The notes under the pieces: model-generated | Databases searched by the model: none | Seen by the model: only the letters and a program-made list of their open reading frames with translations | What the model was told of the DNA's origin: nothing | In this document: piece by piece, positions 52,505 through 63,474 of the stretch | How positions within the stretch are numbered: the stretch's first letter is position 1 | Layout of the letters: each line of letters begins with the position of its first letter | Position numbers and translations under genes: made by a program | Assembly: GCA_023053545.1 (NCBI GenBank) | Contig: JAKZAN010000001.1 | Coordinates: forward strand, 2,562,565-2,626,564 | From: Lepidurus packardi | Lineage: Eukaryota; Arthropoda; Branchiopoda; Notostraca; Triopsidae | Reading direction: 5' to 3' | Length of the DNA stretch: 64,000 bases

Positions 52505-55110
52505 TGTTATTACCGCACTACAGGGCCAATTACATGACAAGTAATCCGTCGTTTTTATCAATTTATTGGTAATTTAGAATCTCTAAGGCTTCATTACCCG
52601 TACATAAAGAAATGGCTTGAGTTGAACCTTTTGCCAAGGGGTTCGAAACTCAGTTTCCAGGTGTACGAATGCTACAAAAAATTTTGTAACCCTGACAAAT
52701 TGCAGAGCTACAAGGGCTACAAATAGGCTACAATGTTACAAACCACGGTTACAAAATATAAAGTTTCAAAGCTTCACATATTATAAATAGCTATATTATA
52801 AAATTAGAATCTCGCTTACATAACAACAATATATGTTGTAGATTTCGATACCTGTTAAAAATAAAATCTGTGAAGCATAATTGCAAGTACACACTAGAAA
52901 AATGGGTCCCTAAAGTAGGTTAATTTTTTCTATCTAAAATCGGTAGTTGGCACTAAAAAAGCTGTACCTCTATCAAAAGATGTTTTGTTCCTTCTAAATG
53001 ATGGGCATTCTTCACTTAAAACCGGTGGGTGTTTCCCGAAGTCGGAAAGCATCCCCCAGTTATTGGCAAGGCATTCTAAATTTTGGCAACCTTTCACAAA
53101 ACACAGTAACCAATTCCTTAAATCAGTAGCAAATTCCCCATAATTTGACACTCATATTTTCCAAATTTCAGTATGCCCGAGGTTTGCCTTTGTACGTTTG
53201 CCTCGAGGTTTGCCTTTTGCCTTAGTTGACTTTGTACGACTTCAATACGTTTCCCGCTTCCTACTCTAATGTTTCCGACTTCGAACGTTTGTTTCTGACT
53301 AACTGACTTCCAGCGTGATATCGACAGGAACAATGACCCGACTCTACGTCTCTACGTGGTAGTGTAGATACAACCGAACAGACAGACGCACAAGTGTGCC
53401 GACTTTTTATCTTGTTTTTTTTTGTGAATTGTTTTTAATCTTTCCTGAAACTTTGTAATGATGGGAAAACAACGTGATTCCTTATATGTGCAAACTTAAC
53501 GAGTGTTGAAGTCTCCTGAGTTCCACTAATGTAAAATGCATTGTCGTATGCATATGGCTAATGTTTGTATAGGAACATCTTAAAATAGGAATATCTTGTA
53601 ATTATAAGTACGTTTGAAATTAGCGCAAGTTTAACTTGCAATTTGTGGCGTATTGTCATTGAAACAGGCATGGTTTGGATGATGAACCGCGATTCACTCC
53701 ATTCGCGATTGACCCAAGGAAATACTCTACAATTTGCAGATTCCTGGGTTACTGTTTAGCATGTGGGGAGTAAAGTGAACAAGGGCCGAAGGGAAGGCTA
53801 CTGGGTTACAAAACTACAAAATATGGTTACAAAATTAGAAAGTACGGTAATAAAGCTACAAACAACGGTTACAACGCTATAAAGTACGGTTGCAAAGCTA
53901 AAACTAAAGTTACAACGGTTATTGTAGTGCTACAAAGCTACAATCTATAATTGTTAAGTTATTCAGTCACAAGTGAAGTTACACGTGCTACAAAGAGATA
54001 CAATTGTAACCGACTTTGCAGGGTGTACGAGGCTACAGTCAAGTTTCGAACCCCTTGCCTTTTGCTAAAATACCATTTTTACATGAGTTGGTAAACAGTT
54101 TATTTCTTACTTGGCTAATCGTTAGTTGATTGACTCATTTAAATTAGCTCCCTATATTTCATTTTTTGAATTAAATTAAATTTAAAATCTCCTTCCATTC
54201 CCACCAATTTCAGAGAGTGCAGTTAAAGGAAACATTTGACTACAATTACATTGCAAGTAATCCGTCGTTTTAATCAATTTATTATTAATCTAGAATCGCT
54301 AAGGATTCATTACCAGTACATAATGAAATGTCCTGAGTTAGACCTTTTGCTAAAATACCATTTTTACGTGTAGTTGGGAATCAGTTTATTTCTTACTTGG
54401 CTAATCGTTAATTAATTGAGTTATTTCAATTAGCTCTCTACAATTAAATTTTTCATTTGATTTAAAATCTCCTCCCATTGCCATCCATTTCAGAGAGCGC
54501 AGTTCAATTAAACAGTTGATTGTCATTATTGAAGAACTGAGTTAGGAAAAGGGAAATATTTCAAAACTAACTAGTTCTGTTTGCACCGTTAATGCCCAAC
54601 AGCTCTCATAATGGCGCTCGGGTCGTATTACGCAATTAGAACGCAGCTGTGGCTCGGTGGTAGCCCCTAAGGAAGCCTCTCCTGTTGTCGTTTAGCGTGT
54701 TTTGTCGGAATAAGTGGCTTAAAAAGTGGAAGTTTTTGGAAGTTTTAGAGGTAAGAAACAAGTGGAGAATACTCGCATTCACTTAGACTTAATTAGTGTA
54801 CCAAGTTTAACCTCTAAGTATGCCAGTTAAGCCCGTTCTTGCCATTTTTAAAGAGCGATAACAGGCTGTCCGTTGCCTTCACACTCCAACGTTGTTCCGA
54901 CGTTTAGACAACATTAGATTTTTCTAAACAAACGAAATGTTTAGAAAAATGAAGGATTTTTGTATTTTTACTTTTTTTTCTATTTAACATAAGGAGAGCT
55001 TACTAGCATACAATGGGATAGAGTGGCGCGTTGAAATTAGGGTAATAAACTGCACGTGGTAAGCGTTCACTTTTGTGGGGAATTTTTCATCACGATAGTG
55101 GAAAAACGTC
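52505..55110 (+). repeat. Recurrent module copy A, interrupted by a MITE
   Basis: It begins ATTACCGCACTACAGGGCC at 52509, is split by the MITE at 52635-54057, and resumes at 54058. It carries an internal tandem duplication of about 285 bp period (the GCTAAAATACCATTTTTAC...CAGAGAG segment at about 54066 and 54351), then CTCATAATGGCGCTCGGGTC (near 54607), the exon-like part with donor AGAG|GTAAGAAAC at 54751, and the acceptor region at 55081-55090, where AG is mutated to AT. About 20 bp of the NLR exon follows (CACGATAGTGG...AACGTCA), then similarity to the NLR ends. Confidence 0.85.
52635..54057. mobile_element. hAT-type MITE (1,423 bp) with perfect 16-bp TIRs and 8-bp TSD
   Basis: The termini CAAGGGGTTCGAAACT and AGTTTCGAACCCCTTG are perfect inverted repeats. 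CCTTTTGC is duplicated at 52627-52634 and 54058-54065. The right part has tandem-like CGGTTACAAAGCTACAAA units (53,800-53,960). It has no transposase. Excision in silico restores continuous module sequence. Confidence 0.93.
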
Positions 55111-55214
55111 AATACTTTCCAGTTTCATTGCCATTTTTATTGGTTTGATTTCCATTTAATACTATTTAATTTAATGCTATTTAAACATTATTCGTACAAT
55201 GCATGCTAGCTTTA

Positions 55215-55640
55215 ATTTGGTAATAAGATATCAATAATTGTTTTTATAGAGTTTTTCTTTCTCTTGGCAAATAGGTACCGCCCAGGGCAGCTAACTTTGC
55301 AGTGAACCAGCAGCCTTTTTGCAGCCATCTGGGTTCTTCTCTGCGTTGTACTTTTGTTGAGTTTGTCTGGATTCTTCAAAGGTTGTTTTAGCCGAGAGTG
55401 TTCGTGTCCTGACACGAGGTGTCTCAGCTGCTGCTAAATTTGGTAATAGGATATGAATAATTGTTTTCATAGAGTTTTTGTTTCTCTTGGCCGATAGGTA
55501 CCGCCCAGGGCAGCTAACTTTGCAGTGAACCAGCAGCATATTTTGCAGCCATCTGGGTTCTTCTCTTCGTTGTACTTTTGTTGAGTTTGTCTGGATTCTT
55601 CAAAGGTTGTTTTAGTTCTTTTTAAAAAATTCACAAGTCC
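55215..55640. repeat. Hairpin-bearing tandem repeats, array 1 (two units, about 222 bp)
   Basis: Each unit starts TTTGGTAATA(A/G)GATAT(C/G)AATAATTG, contains GGTACCGCCCAGGGCAGCTA, CATCTGG, GCGTTGTACTTTTGTTGAG and a near-palindrome GAGAGTGTTCGTGTC / GACACGAGGTGTCTC. The second unit here lacks the hairpin and runs into the myosin intron (CCTCTTTTCTTG). The unit length is not a multiple of 3 and no conserved protein frame exists. Confidence 0.8.
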
Positions 55641-55672
55641 GGATTCTAACCTCTTTTCTTGTTTTCTTGTAG

Positions 55673-57240
55673 GAATCCGTTTGGTTGCTGTTAATCCCTA
55701 TGAAGAGTTACGTATTTATGGCAATGACATTGTCCTGACTTATCGAAACCAGAGTCAATATGGGAATTTAGACCCTCACTTCTTCGCAGTCGCAGATGAA
55801 GCTTAGACGAAACTTGAAAGGTTCAGATTTTCCCTCTATTTGATTCCTTTTTACAATAAATTCCTCATTTTGTAAAAAAAAAAAAAAAAAAAAATGGGCG
55901 ATTTTTTGTTGCAGAGAGAACCGAAACCAGTCCATCATTGTGTCAGGAGAGTCAGGAGCAGGCAAAACTGTTTCTGCCATGTACGCAATTCGTTATTTTG
56001 CCCCTGTCGGAGGTTCTGCCACTGAAACGCAAGAGGAGAGGACATTTTTGGCTTCGAATCCCATTATGGAGGTAAATATACTTCATTTTTGTTATTTTTC
56101 CTTTGAAAAAGTGGCAAAAAGCAGGGGAAAAAATGAACGGGGAGCACAGTAAGCTTGTAAATTGGTTATCTTTGGCAGGCGATTGGGAATGCGAAAACGA
56201 CGAGAAACGATAACAGTTCCCGATTTTTCAAATATATCGAAATCAACTTATTTGGAAATAGGCAAATATATGGAAATCGACTTGGATAAGGCAAATATAT
56301 GGAAATCGACTTTAACAGTCTATATCAGACTACGGGAGCAAACATACGGACGTATTTACTCGAAAAGTCACGGGTGGTCTTCCACTCGAACCAGGAACGG
56401 AATTACCACATCTTTTGTTATATGCTGCTGCTAGTCTTCCCGAGTACCAGGATGTACGCTTAGGTGAGTCGATATGCTCTTCTTTTGCTTTTATGTAGCG
56501 TTAAATGCAATTTTATTGCGTTTTGAATCGTTTCTTTATTTTTATTGTCATTAGGACAGCTTTCATTACACGAACCAGGGCGGGAGTCCTTTCCTTGATG
56601 GGGTAAAGGATTTGGAGGAGTTCACGCACACCAATCGCGCCTTCCATTCATTGGGCTTTAATGATGAGATCCAGAAGAACATTTTCAGGATTTTGGGGGC
56701 TATGTTGCACCTAGGAAATGTGCAGATCCAAGAAGCGGATCAAGAGAACTGCACCACCCATGTTTAAAAGTATTTATGTTTCAAGCACTCTTTAAGAAGA
56801 ATTTTCGAGTTCTTGTAGTTTCATTTATTAAGATATTATTTTTAGCGTCCTGATACTCCTGGTTGATTCCTGCCACGTAATGGGTTTGAAATTGAATATA
56901 AAGAGGATTTGCGTAAATGGTTGCGTTATCGCCAGATTGTTACTAAGCGAGAAATGGTTACAAAGCCATTGAACCTAAAAGAGGTAAAAAGCTCTCAATT
57001 TTGTCCTTTCAAATAAAAAATAGTCAACATATAAAGTCAAAATGTCGACTTTTTCTTTTGTTTCAGGCGATATGTCCGCGTGACGCCCTAACTAAGCATA
57101 TTTATTGGCCTTTATTTTAAAAAAATGTGTCCCTGATCAAGAAATCTTTGGCTAGTAATGTCACATCCTTGCGGTTTATCGGCGTCTTGGATATCTACGG
57201 GTTGGATATCTACTTTACCTAATAGCCGCTCGATTTGCAG
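55673..57240 (+). pseudogene. Myosin V motor-domain pseudogene, copy II
   Basis: Exon-like blocks with GT/AG borders. 55673-55820 has [13 protein letters not shown] and HFFAVADEA, then TAG at 55804-55806 where Tyr is usual. 55915-56071 has [12 protein letters not shown], the ATP-binding P-loop, and SNPIME. 56179-56463 has [16 protein letters not shown] and a duplicated 23-bp block (GGCAAATATATGGAAATCGA near 56263 and 56291) with a stop. 56555-56766 has QGGSPFLDGV, AFHSLGF and FRILGAMLHLGNVQ. 56846-56983 carries the DLRKWLRYRQIV stretch. The block from 57067 has RDAL(T/A)KHIYWP. At least three disabling changes make it a pseudogene. It continues into module B at 57370. Confidence 0.85.
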
Positions 57241-57365
57241 GTATTCGTGTTTGGGTACAAAAAGAAAAACCGAAAAGATATTTATGGGATTTTTTTGCTA
57301 GTCAACAATTGACAGCAGCAACTTGAGGATATAGTCAACGTTTTGGAAGATATCGTGCCACCCTT

Positions 57366-58545
57366 ATGACCGCACTACAGGCAAGTAATCCGTCGTTTTG
57401 ATCAATTTATTATTAATTTAGAATCTCGAAGGCTTATTTACCAGTACATAAAGAAATGGCTTGAGTTAAACCTTTTGCTAGAATACCATTTTTACATGAG
57501 TTGGTAAACAGTTTATTTCTTACTTGGCTAATCGTTAGTTGATTGACTCATTTAAATTAGCTCCCTATATTTCATTTTTTGAATTAAATTAAATTTAAAA
57601 TCTCCTTTCATTCCCACCCATTTCAGAGAGCGAAGTTAAAGGAAACATTTGACTACAATTACATGGCAAATAACCGTCGTTTTGATCAATTTATTATTAG
57701 CTTAGAATCGCTAAGGATTCATTACCAGTACATAATGAAATGGCCTGAGTTAGACCTTTTGCTAAAATACCATTTTTACGTTTAGTTGGGAATCAGTTTA
57801 TTTCTTACTTGGCTAATCGTTAGTTTATTGAATTATTTCAATTAGCTCTCTACAATTAATTTTTCTACAATTTCTCTAGAATTTTTTTCATTTCATTTTA
57901 AATCTCATCCCATTCCCATCCATTTCAGAGAGCGCAGTTAAATTAAACAGTTGATTGTCATTATTGAAGAACTGAGTTAGGAAAAGGGAAATATTTCAAA
58001 ACTAACTAGTTCTGTTTGCACCGTTAATGCCAAAAAACTCTCATAATGGCGCTCGGGTCGTATTGCGCTATTAGAACTCAGCTGTCGCTGGGTGGCAGCC
58101 CCTAAGGAAGCCTCTCCTGTTGGCGGTTAGCGTGTTTTGTCAGAATAAGTGGCTTAAAAAGTGGAACTTTTTGGAAGTTTTAGAGGTAAGAAACAAGTGG
58201 AGAATACTCGCATTCACTTAGACTTAATTAGGGTACTAAGTTTAACGTATAAGTATGCCAGTTAAGCCCGTTCTTGCCATTTTTAAGAGCGATAACAGGC
58301 TGTCCGTTGCCTCCACACTCCAACGTTGTTCCAACGTTTAGATTTTTCTAAACAAACGAAATGTTTAGAAAAATGAAGGCTTTTTGTATTTTTACTTTGT
58401 TTCTATTTAACATAAAGAACTAGCAATAAGAAGAGCTTACTAGCATACAATGGGATAGAGTAGGCGCATTGAAATTGGCGTAATAAACTGCACGTGGTAA
58501 GCCTTCACTTTTGCGGGGAATTTTTGAGCACGATAGTGGAAAAAC
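57366..58545 (+). repeat. Recurrent module copy B
   Basis: Same series as copy A without the MITE: CCGCACTACAG, the internal duplication (about 57475 and 57760), CTCATAATGGCGCTCGGGTC (58042), GGCAGCCCCTAAGGAAGCC, AATAAGTGGCTTAAAAAGTG, donor AGAG|GTAAGAAAC, GTTTAGATTTTTCTAAACAA and acceptor TTTTTGAG at 58528. It is followed by about 20 bp of NLR-exon-like text, then TACTTTCCAGTTTCATTGCC as in copy A. A and B are closer to each other than to C. Confidence 0.85.
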
Positions 58546-58659
58546 GTCATTACTTTCCAGTTTCATTGCCATTTTTTATTGGTAGATTGGTTTGATTTCC
58601 ATTTAATACTATTTAATTTAATGCTATTTAAACATTATTCGTACAATGCATGCTAGCTT

Positions 58660-59110
58660 TAATATGATAATTAGATATCAATAATTGTTTTCATAGAGTT
58701 TTTGTTTCTCTTGGCAAATAGGTACCGCCCAGGGCAGCTAACTTTGCAGTGAACCAGCAGCCTTTTTGCAGCCATCTGGACTCTTCTCTGCGTTGTACTT
58801 TTGTTGAGTTTGTCTGGATTCTTCAAAGGTTGTTTTAGCTGAGAGTGTTCGTGTCTTGACACGAGGTGTCTCAGCTGCTGCTAAATTTGATAATAAGATA
58901 TCAATAATTGTTTTCATAGAGTTTTTGTTTCTCTTGGCAAATAGGTACCGCCCAGGGCAGCTAACTTTGCATTGAACCAGTAGCCTTTTTGCAGCCATCT
59001 GGGCTCTTCTCTGCGTTGTACTTTTGCTGAGTTTGTCGGGATTCTTCAAAGGTTATTTTAGCTGAGGGTGTTCGTGTCTTGACACGAGGTGTTTCAGCTG
59101 CTGCTAAAAC
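58660..59110. repeat. Hairpin-bearing tandem repeats, array 2 (two units, about 223 bp)
   Basis: Two nearly identical units, both with the GCTGAG(A/G)GTGTTCGTGTC / GACACGAGGTGT(C/T)TCAGC arms around TT. Array 1 and array 2 follow modules A and B in the same way, so module and array were duplicated together. Partial units recur at about 59345-59390 and 61022-61125. Confidence 0.85.
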
Positions 59111-59941
59111 ATTCGAGTTATTCTTTTCGTCGAAGCATTTAACGTCGATGTCGGCTATTACTAGGTGTTGTAGTAAGAATTAATCAGGGTTTTTGAGGTT
59201 ATTGGTGGTTTCTGACTTGTGTGTTTTTTTCGGACAAATTCGGACCTTTTCGCAGTCGCGGAGACGCAGTATGTTGGCGTGCCAGAATATGGTTGTGTCC
59301 ACGTGCTGACATAGTCCGCGTGCTGTATACAAAAGAAGAGGGTGTTCTTCTCTGCGTTGTACTTTTGTTGAGTTTTTCTGGATTCTTCAAAGAGGGTGTT
59401 GTTGTTAAAGACGACAGGCGAAAGGTCGTCGCATCGTCGTCTGTAGCATTCCCTATAGGTGTCGCTATTTAATTCTCTTCTGTGGCTAGTTTCCTAGGAA
59501 CAATCACGAATTTACATTATCTGATTGCATTGGGCGTGCATATGAAAGTGCCTGATGGTGGAATAGGATAGAACCTAGACCTTCACCGTTCAATTGCTTA
59601 TAATTTGTCGACTAGTCCTGTGACTTTTATGTAGTCCACTAAGAAGGACTGGGCTAGGAATTGCTTATGTAATGTAAGCTTACCAAAACCCAGTACGTTT
59701 TCAATCTTGAATTCGATACCTTCTTTATTCATTTTGTCTTTTAGAAATTCTCGTTCTATCGAATAGCATAGACATTCCACGATCTTATGCTCCACCGTAT
59801 CGTTCCTCTCTCCATACCCATCACAAGAGCTATTTCTTTTAAGTTAAAACCTGTGCATCCATGCCCCTGTTTTCGCATGTCCACATATCCGTCGAAAGAG
59901 TGCTACTGCTACTTTCCTGTTTTTATGCAATAGCCAGGGCG
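59111..59941. other. Unassigned; partial repeat unit and LINE 3' region
   Basis: It contains a fragment of the hairpin repeat (CTCTGCGTTGTACTTTTGTT at about 59351) and, further on, what is probably the 3' untranslated part of the minus-strand LINE. No gene is supported. Confidence 0.45.
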
Positions 59942-61020
59942 CTAGCCTAATGTTAGTAGCGGCTTGTACAAATTTTTGAGTCGTACTGTTTTTAACCTCT
60001 GAAGTATACTTTGCTCTAATTTCTGTTTGAATATGGCCGAGATTTCGTGTCTAGTGAGTGCTCTTAATTCTTTTTGGTTGTAGTTTTTGCCTATCTTCGC
60101 CGCCGCATCCGCTGTCTCATTCCCTGCGATCCCAACATGCGATGGCACCCATTGCAAAGTGATGTCAAATTTGTTACTTTGGAAGTTTCGTATTCTCTTC
60201 TGAATTTCTTGCACGATCTCGAAATATGCCCTCCTCCCATACACTGCTATAGCACCGAGAGCCGCATTGGAGTCCGACAGGATGAGATATTTACCTGTGG
60301 GTGAACTATCAATGATTGCTAATGCTTCCCTGACGGCATATAATTCTCCTGCCATTACCGACGACCACCGAGAAAGGGCAAAAGCAACGGATTTGTTTCC
60401 AGATTCTATATGTATCCCTGATCCCGCATGACCATTTTCATCTCTAGATCCATCGGTATAAACTTTGGTGTGGTTAGGGAATTTAGTATTTCTGTACTCG
60501 TACACAAGTTGGTTGCATTCATGTAACTGTTCTTTTTTCATTTTTATTATACTCCTGGGATAAAAGTCGCATGGTGGTAAGAGGTTCTCAAAAAATCTCC
60601 TTCTTTTGTTTTCGCAGTTCCAAATGCCTCGTACCTATGCTGGAATGACGTCCATATCGAGGCACTGCGGTTGTTGAAAACCCTTTGAACCACTAGGTCG
60701 TGCTTATGGCAGTCGACCATTCTGTTGATGTAATTAGTGGTTAACAGATTCCTTCTATCACTCAGCGGTATTACGCCTGTTGCACATAAAAGCACTGCTA
60801 TCGGAGTAGTTTTGACAGCTCCTAGGATAATCCTTATTGCTCTATGTCTCAAGACATTGAAGTTTTTTGCATTTATATCTTTGGAAACTATGTAGCCATA
60901 CTCCAGCTTTGGTCTAATTAACCCTTGGTAGAGGGTTTTCATTACTTGTTGGTTACTCCAACAACTGGAACCTGCTAGTCTACTAAGCATCCCTATCACT
61001 TTAATCCCGGTTTTCTTGAT
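59942..61020 (-). mobile_element. 5'-truncated non-LTR retrotransposon (RT end plus RNase H)
   Basis: The minus strand encodes the end of an RT ORF (60999-60547: GLIRPKLEYGYIV, HRAIRIILGA) and, after a frameshift near 60545, an RNase H domain (60541-59942). The RNase H keeps the D-E-D-D set: Asp in VYTDGSRDENG, Glu in VMAGELYAVREAL, Asp in LILSDSNAALG and Asp in WVPSHVGIAGNETAD. An RNase H after RT points to the I/R1/Tad-type lineages, so this is a different family from the LINE at 17-21 kb. It is abruptly joined at 61020 to a piece of the hairpin repeat. Confidence 0.85.
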
Positions 61021-61021
61021 T

Positions 61022-61125
61022 GCTCATCTGGGCTCTTCTCTGCGTTGTACTTTTGTTGAGTTTGTCTGGATTTTTCAAAGGTTATTTTAGCTGAGAGTGT
61101 TCGTCTTGACACGAGGTGTCTCAGC
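61022..61125. repeat. Partial hairpin repeat unit
   Basis: CATCTGGGCTCTTCTCTGCG...GCTGAGAGTGTTCGTC/GACACGAGGTGTCTCAGC. It lies exactly between the truncated LINE and the truncated hAT, so it marks both junctions. One hairpin arm has lost two bases. Confidence 0.8.
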
Positions 61126-62480
61126 TGCGATTGTCTGTACTTAACTTGCCTCTTGTACGCGGATGAGTCATTTCAATGCCTAACTTAGCAGCTAAGCTCT
61201 TCGAATCGCTAAGGATCGAAGTGAAAGAGGTGTCTGCATTCTGTCGCATTTCCTTGACCCTGCTCAAGACCGTTTCAACGTGTTTGCAAGCATCCGCTAA
61301 GTCACAGTCAGTAGACTGGAGAACTGTACAAAGAGGAAGCGTAAGAGAAAAGAGTTCTCTAGCGACATGAAAAGTGACGATGAATTGACTTTGATGCATA
61401 GCATCCAACAACTGTACAGCTTTTGCAGAAGTCTCGGCGTTGCTTGCATTTTGTTCTAGATATTCGAGGGATCGTAGGACGGGCTCGTAAAGCTCGAGAA
61501 GGCGGATAACGGCATCGTGGCGCTCCACCCACCTGGTTTCACAAAGGTTGACCAGACTTTGCTTACGGTTATCGGGCATAAACTGCTGAATTTTCTTTCT
61601 CAGGACTTGAGTACGAAGCGGCGAGGAGCCGAAAAAATTACAGATAAGTGACAACGTTCCAAAGCATTGTTTAATAGCTGCGATCGAGCAGGCTGAAGAT
61701 ATAACTAAATTTAAGCTGTGTGCACTGCAGTGCAGATAAGTTGCTTTTTTGTACTTCTCGCGTATGATAGCTTGGACACCCCTGAGATGGCCACTCATTG
61801 AGGCAGCCCCATCGTAGCCCTGTCCGACAAGCTTATGCATTTCTAATCCGAGATTTTCTAAGTACTGGAGGATAGTATTAGCAAGACCCTGCCCTGTTAA
61901 GTCATCAACGTGAACAAAGCCTAGAAAATCATATTGCAGATTGCCACTTGCTAAGTAACGAACACAAATTGAAAGCTGTTAAATGTTAGAAATGTCCGCT
62001 GTTTCGTCAGCGAGAATAGAGAAGCAGGGGCTTGCGCTAATGTTCCTGACCATAGCCTGCTGGATCAACTCTCCGCACACCGCTATTAACCCGTTCTGGA
62101 TTCTCGGTGAAATATACATAGCGTTTGCAGAAGCAGAACGGAGGTGTTCCTTAAGAATCTCGTCGCCGCTTTTAGCGCGCATTCTGAGGAGAGCGCGGAA
62201 ATTGCCGTCATTAATAAGAGGTTCCGGCTCGTCAATCAAAATAGGACCGGAATCGTTCGAGCCTTGAAGGGCAAGTTGTTCCCGTCCACAGAAAATAATC
62301 GTCTCGACAATAGGTTTTAGCCTTTGTCGGTTTTCTTGGACTTGTGTTCTCCTAGCTGTGTCCAGCTGCTCGATAATACCACCCTGACGGTTTTCGCAAA
62401 CATAAACAAAGTTTTCTGCGCAAACCTTTTTTCAGCCTTTGAATTTCCCGGGCGCACCTTGTAACCGATTGGTTCAAGCT
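61121..62480 (-). pseudogene. hAT transposase fragment (DUF4371-type), one nonsense codon, C-terminus missing
   Basis: From about 62480 the minus frame reads through LINDGNFRALLRMRAKSGDE, the ISPRIQNGL block and SILADETADISNI. It is interrupted by TAA at 61979-61981 and continues in phase QLSICVRYL, GQGYDGAASMSGHLRGVQAI, HCSAHSLNLVIS, CETRWVERHDAV. It ends at 61121 where the repeat unit begins, before the dimerisation domain. The stop probably replaced a Glu codon. Termini were not found. Confidence 0.85.
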
Positions 62481-62629
62481 CTTTCACCCACTAATGAAGG
62501 TAAATCAGCCTCAAGAGGACTAATTAGACCTCTGCGCTTTGGCTGAGCAGTTTTTCTTGCTCATGACTGTACCTTAATACCGTACTTTCCAGGAGCAGCT
62601 CAATAGTATATTATCCTAATCCGGCGTTA

Positions 62630-62839
62630 GGGGGTCTCCGGTCAGTGTTAGTTAATAGAGCACGGGAATAGGAATATTTGGGCGTGGGAGTCGCCCTTGG
62701 AGTTTTGTACTCCGTCGTAGAGCTGCCGACTGAGATGAACTGTAGTTGTCGCTCATCAATTCACTGATGAGTACCACGTAACACTAAAGTCACTTACGAA
62801 GGTAACAAACGAACCACCATTCCCGGTCGATGCACCAAA
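62630..62839 (-). mobile_element. Leader region of an LTR retrotransposon adjoining the LTR
   Basis: Directly after the LTR (minus strand) comes TTTGGTGCATCGACCGGGA, a plausible primer-binding region. The following 200 bp has no ORF and is cut off before any gag. Confidence 0.55.
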
Positions 62840-63158
62840 TGTCACGCTTTAAACTTGCAAACGGTTTTATTCTGCAAGGTGATCGTAGTTCGTTGGATAT
62901 GGTGGGTTTTGAACTTTGTATTATTAAGGTCTAAGTAAGTGGGCTTGAAGTCGGTTACAGGGTTCAATGGTACAAATGCTCAACTTGAGGCCTACAACAA
63001 CCGACTCTCTAACCATCGAGTCGACCACCACTCTAAGAGTGTGTTCCCACTGCCAACTTCAACCTTGGTGTTGACTGAGCACGTGCTCAGCTAGCACGCG
63101 TTCCCATTGTTACGTGAATTAAGTAATCGTGTTCAGATTAATATCGATACAAGTGACA
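62840..63158 (-). repeat. LTR (319 bp), TGTCAC...GTGACA termini
   Basis: A perfect 6-bp inverted terminus typical of LTRs bounds 319 bp, and one side carries a primer-binding-like site. No second LTR is in the window, so this is the 5' LTR of a truncated element. The superfamily (BEL/Pao or Gypsy) cannot be decided without pol. Confidence 0.65.
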
Positions 63159-63474
63159 GATCGGTACGTAAATCGTTTGATCGAACGTAATATTACACAA
63201 GGGATAGATTAACAAACAAAATAAAAAATAACCATTTCGCTGAAAAACTGAAGAAAAAGAAGTGGCATTGAATACAATCTGTCATGGATCAAAGATTTAT
63301 GTTCCTTCATTTGTTTAAACCAGAGCTTTGGAGCACGTCAATTTTGGGTGTTGCTCCGCTCCGGCAAATTCTGCCTCCTCCTACTCCGCTCCGATGCTCC
63401 GGCATACCCTACAGCAAATTTTTAAACTGAAATACAGGACAGTTTTTTTCAGCGAACTTTATTTGCAATGAAGT
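63159..63474. other. Probable 3' terminal region of the hAT element at the window end
   Basis: CAGAGCTTTGGAGC (near 63323) and repeated GCTCCGCTCCGG / CTCCGCTCCGATGCTCCGG strings look like the terminus and subterminal repeats of an Ac-type hAT whose transposase starts just to the right on the minus strand. The other terminus is beyond the window. Confidence 0.45.

Noticed and set aside
55212..59049. Minus-strand protein (repeated AAAETPR...[17 protein letters not shown] frames) encoded by the tandem repeats
   Set aside because: Unit length of about 222 bp is not a multiple of three, the frame switches between units, and there is no known domain. It is a by-product of the repeat.
55215..59110. 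CRISPR array
   Set aside because: Units are long, contiguous and without unique spacers, and the context is eukaryotic.
59221..59472. Plus-strand ORF containing FRSRGDAVCWRARIW
   Set aside because: It spans a partial hairpin repeat and unrelated sequence with no family match.
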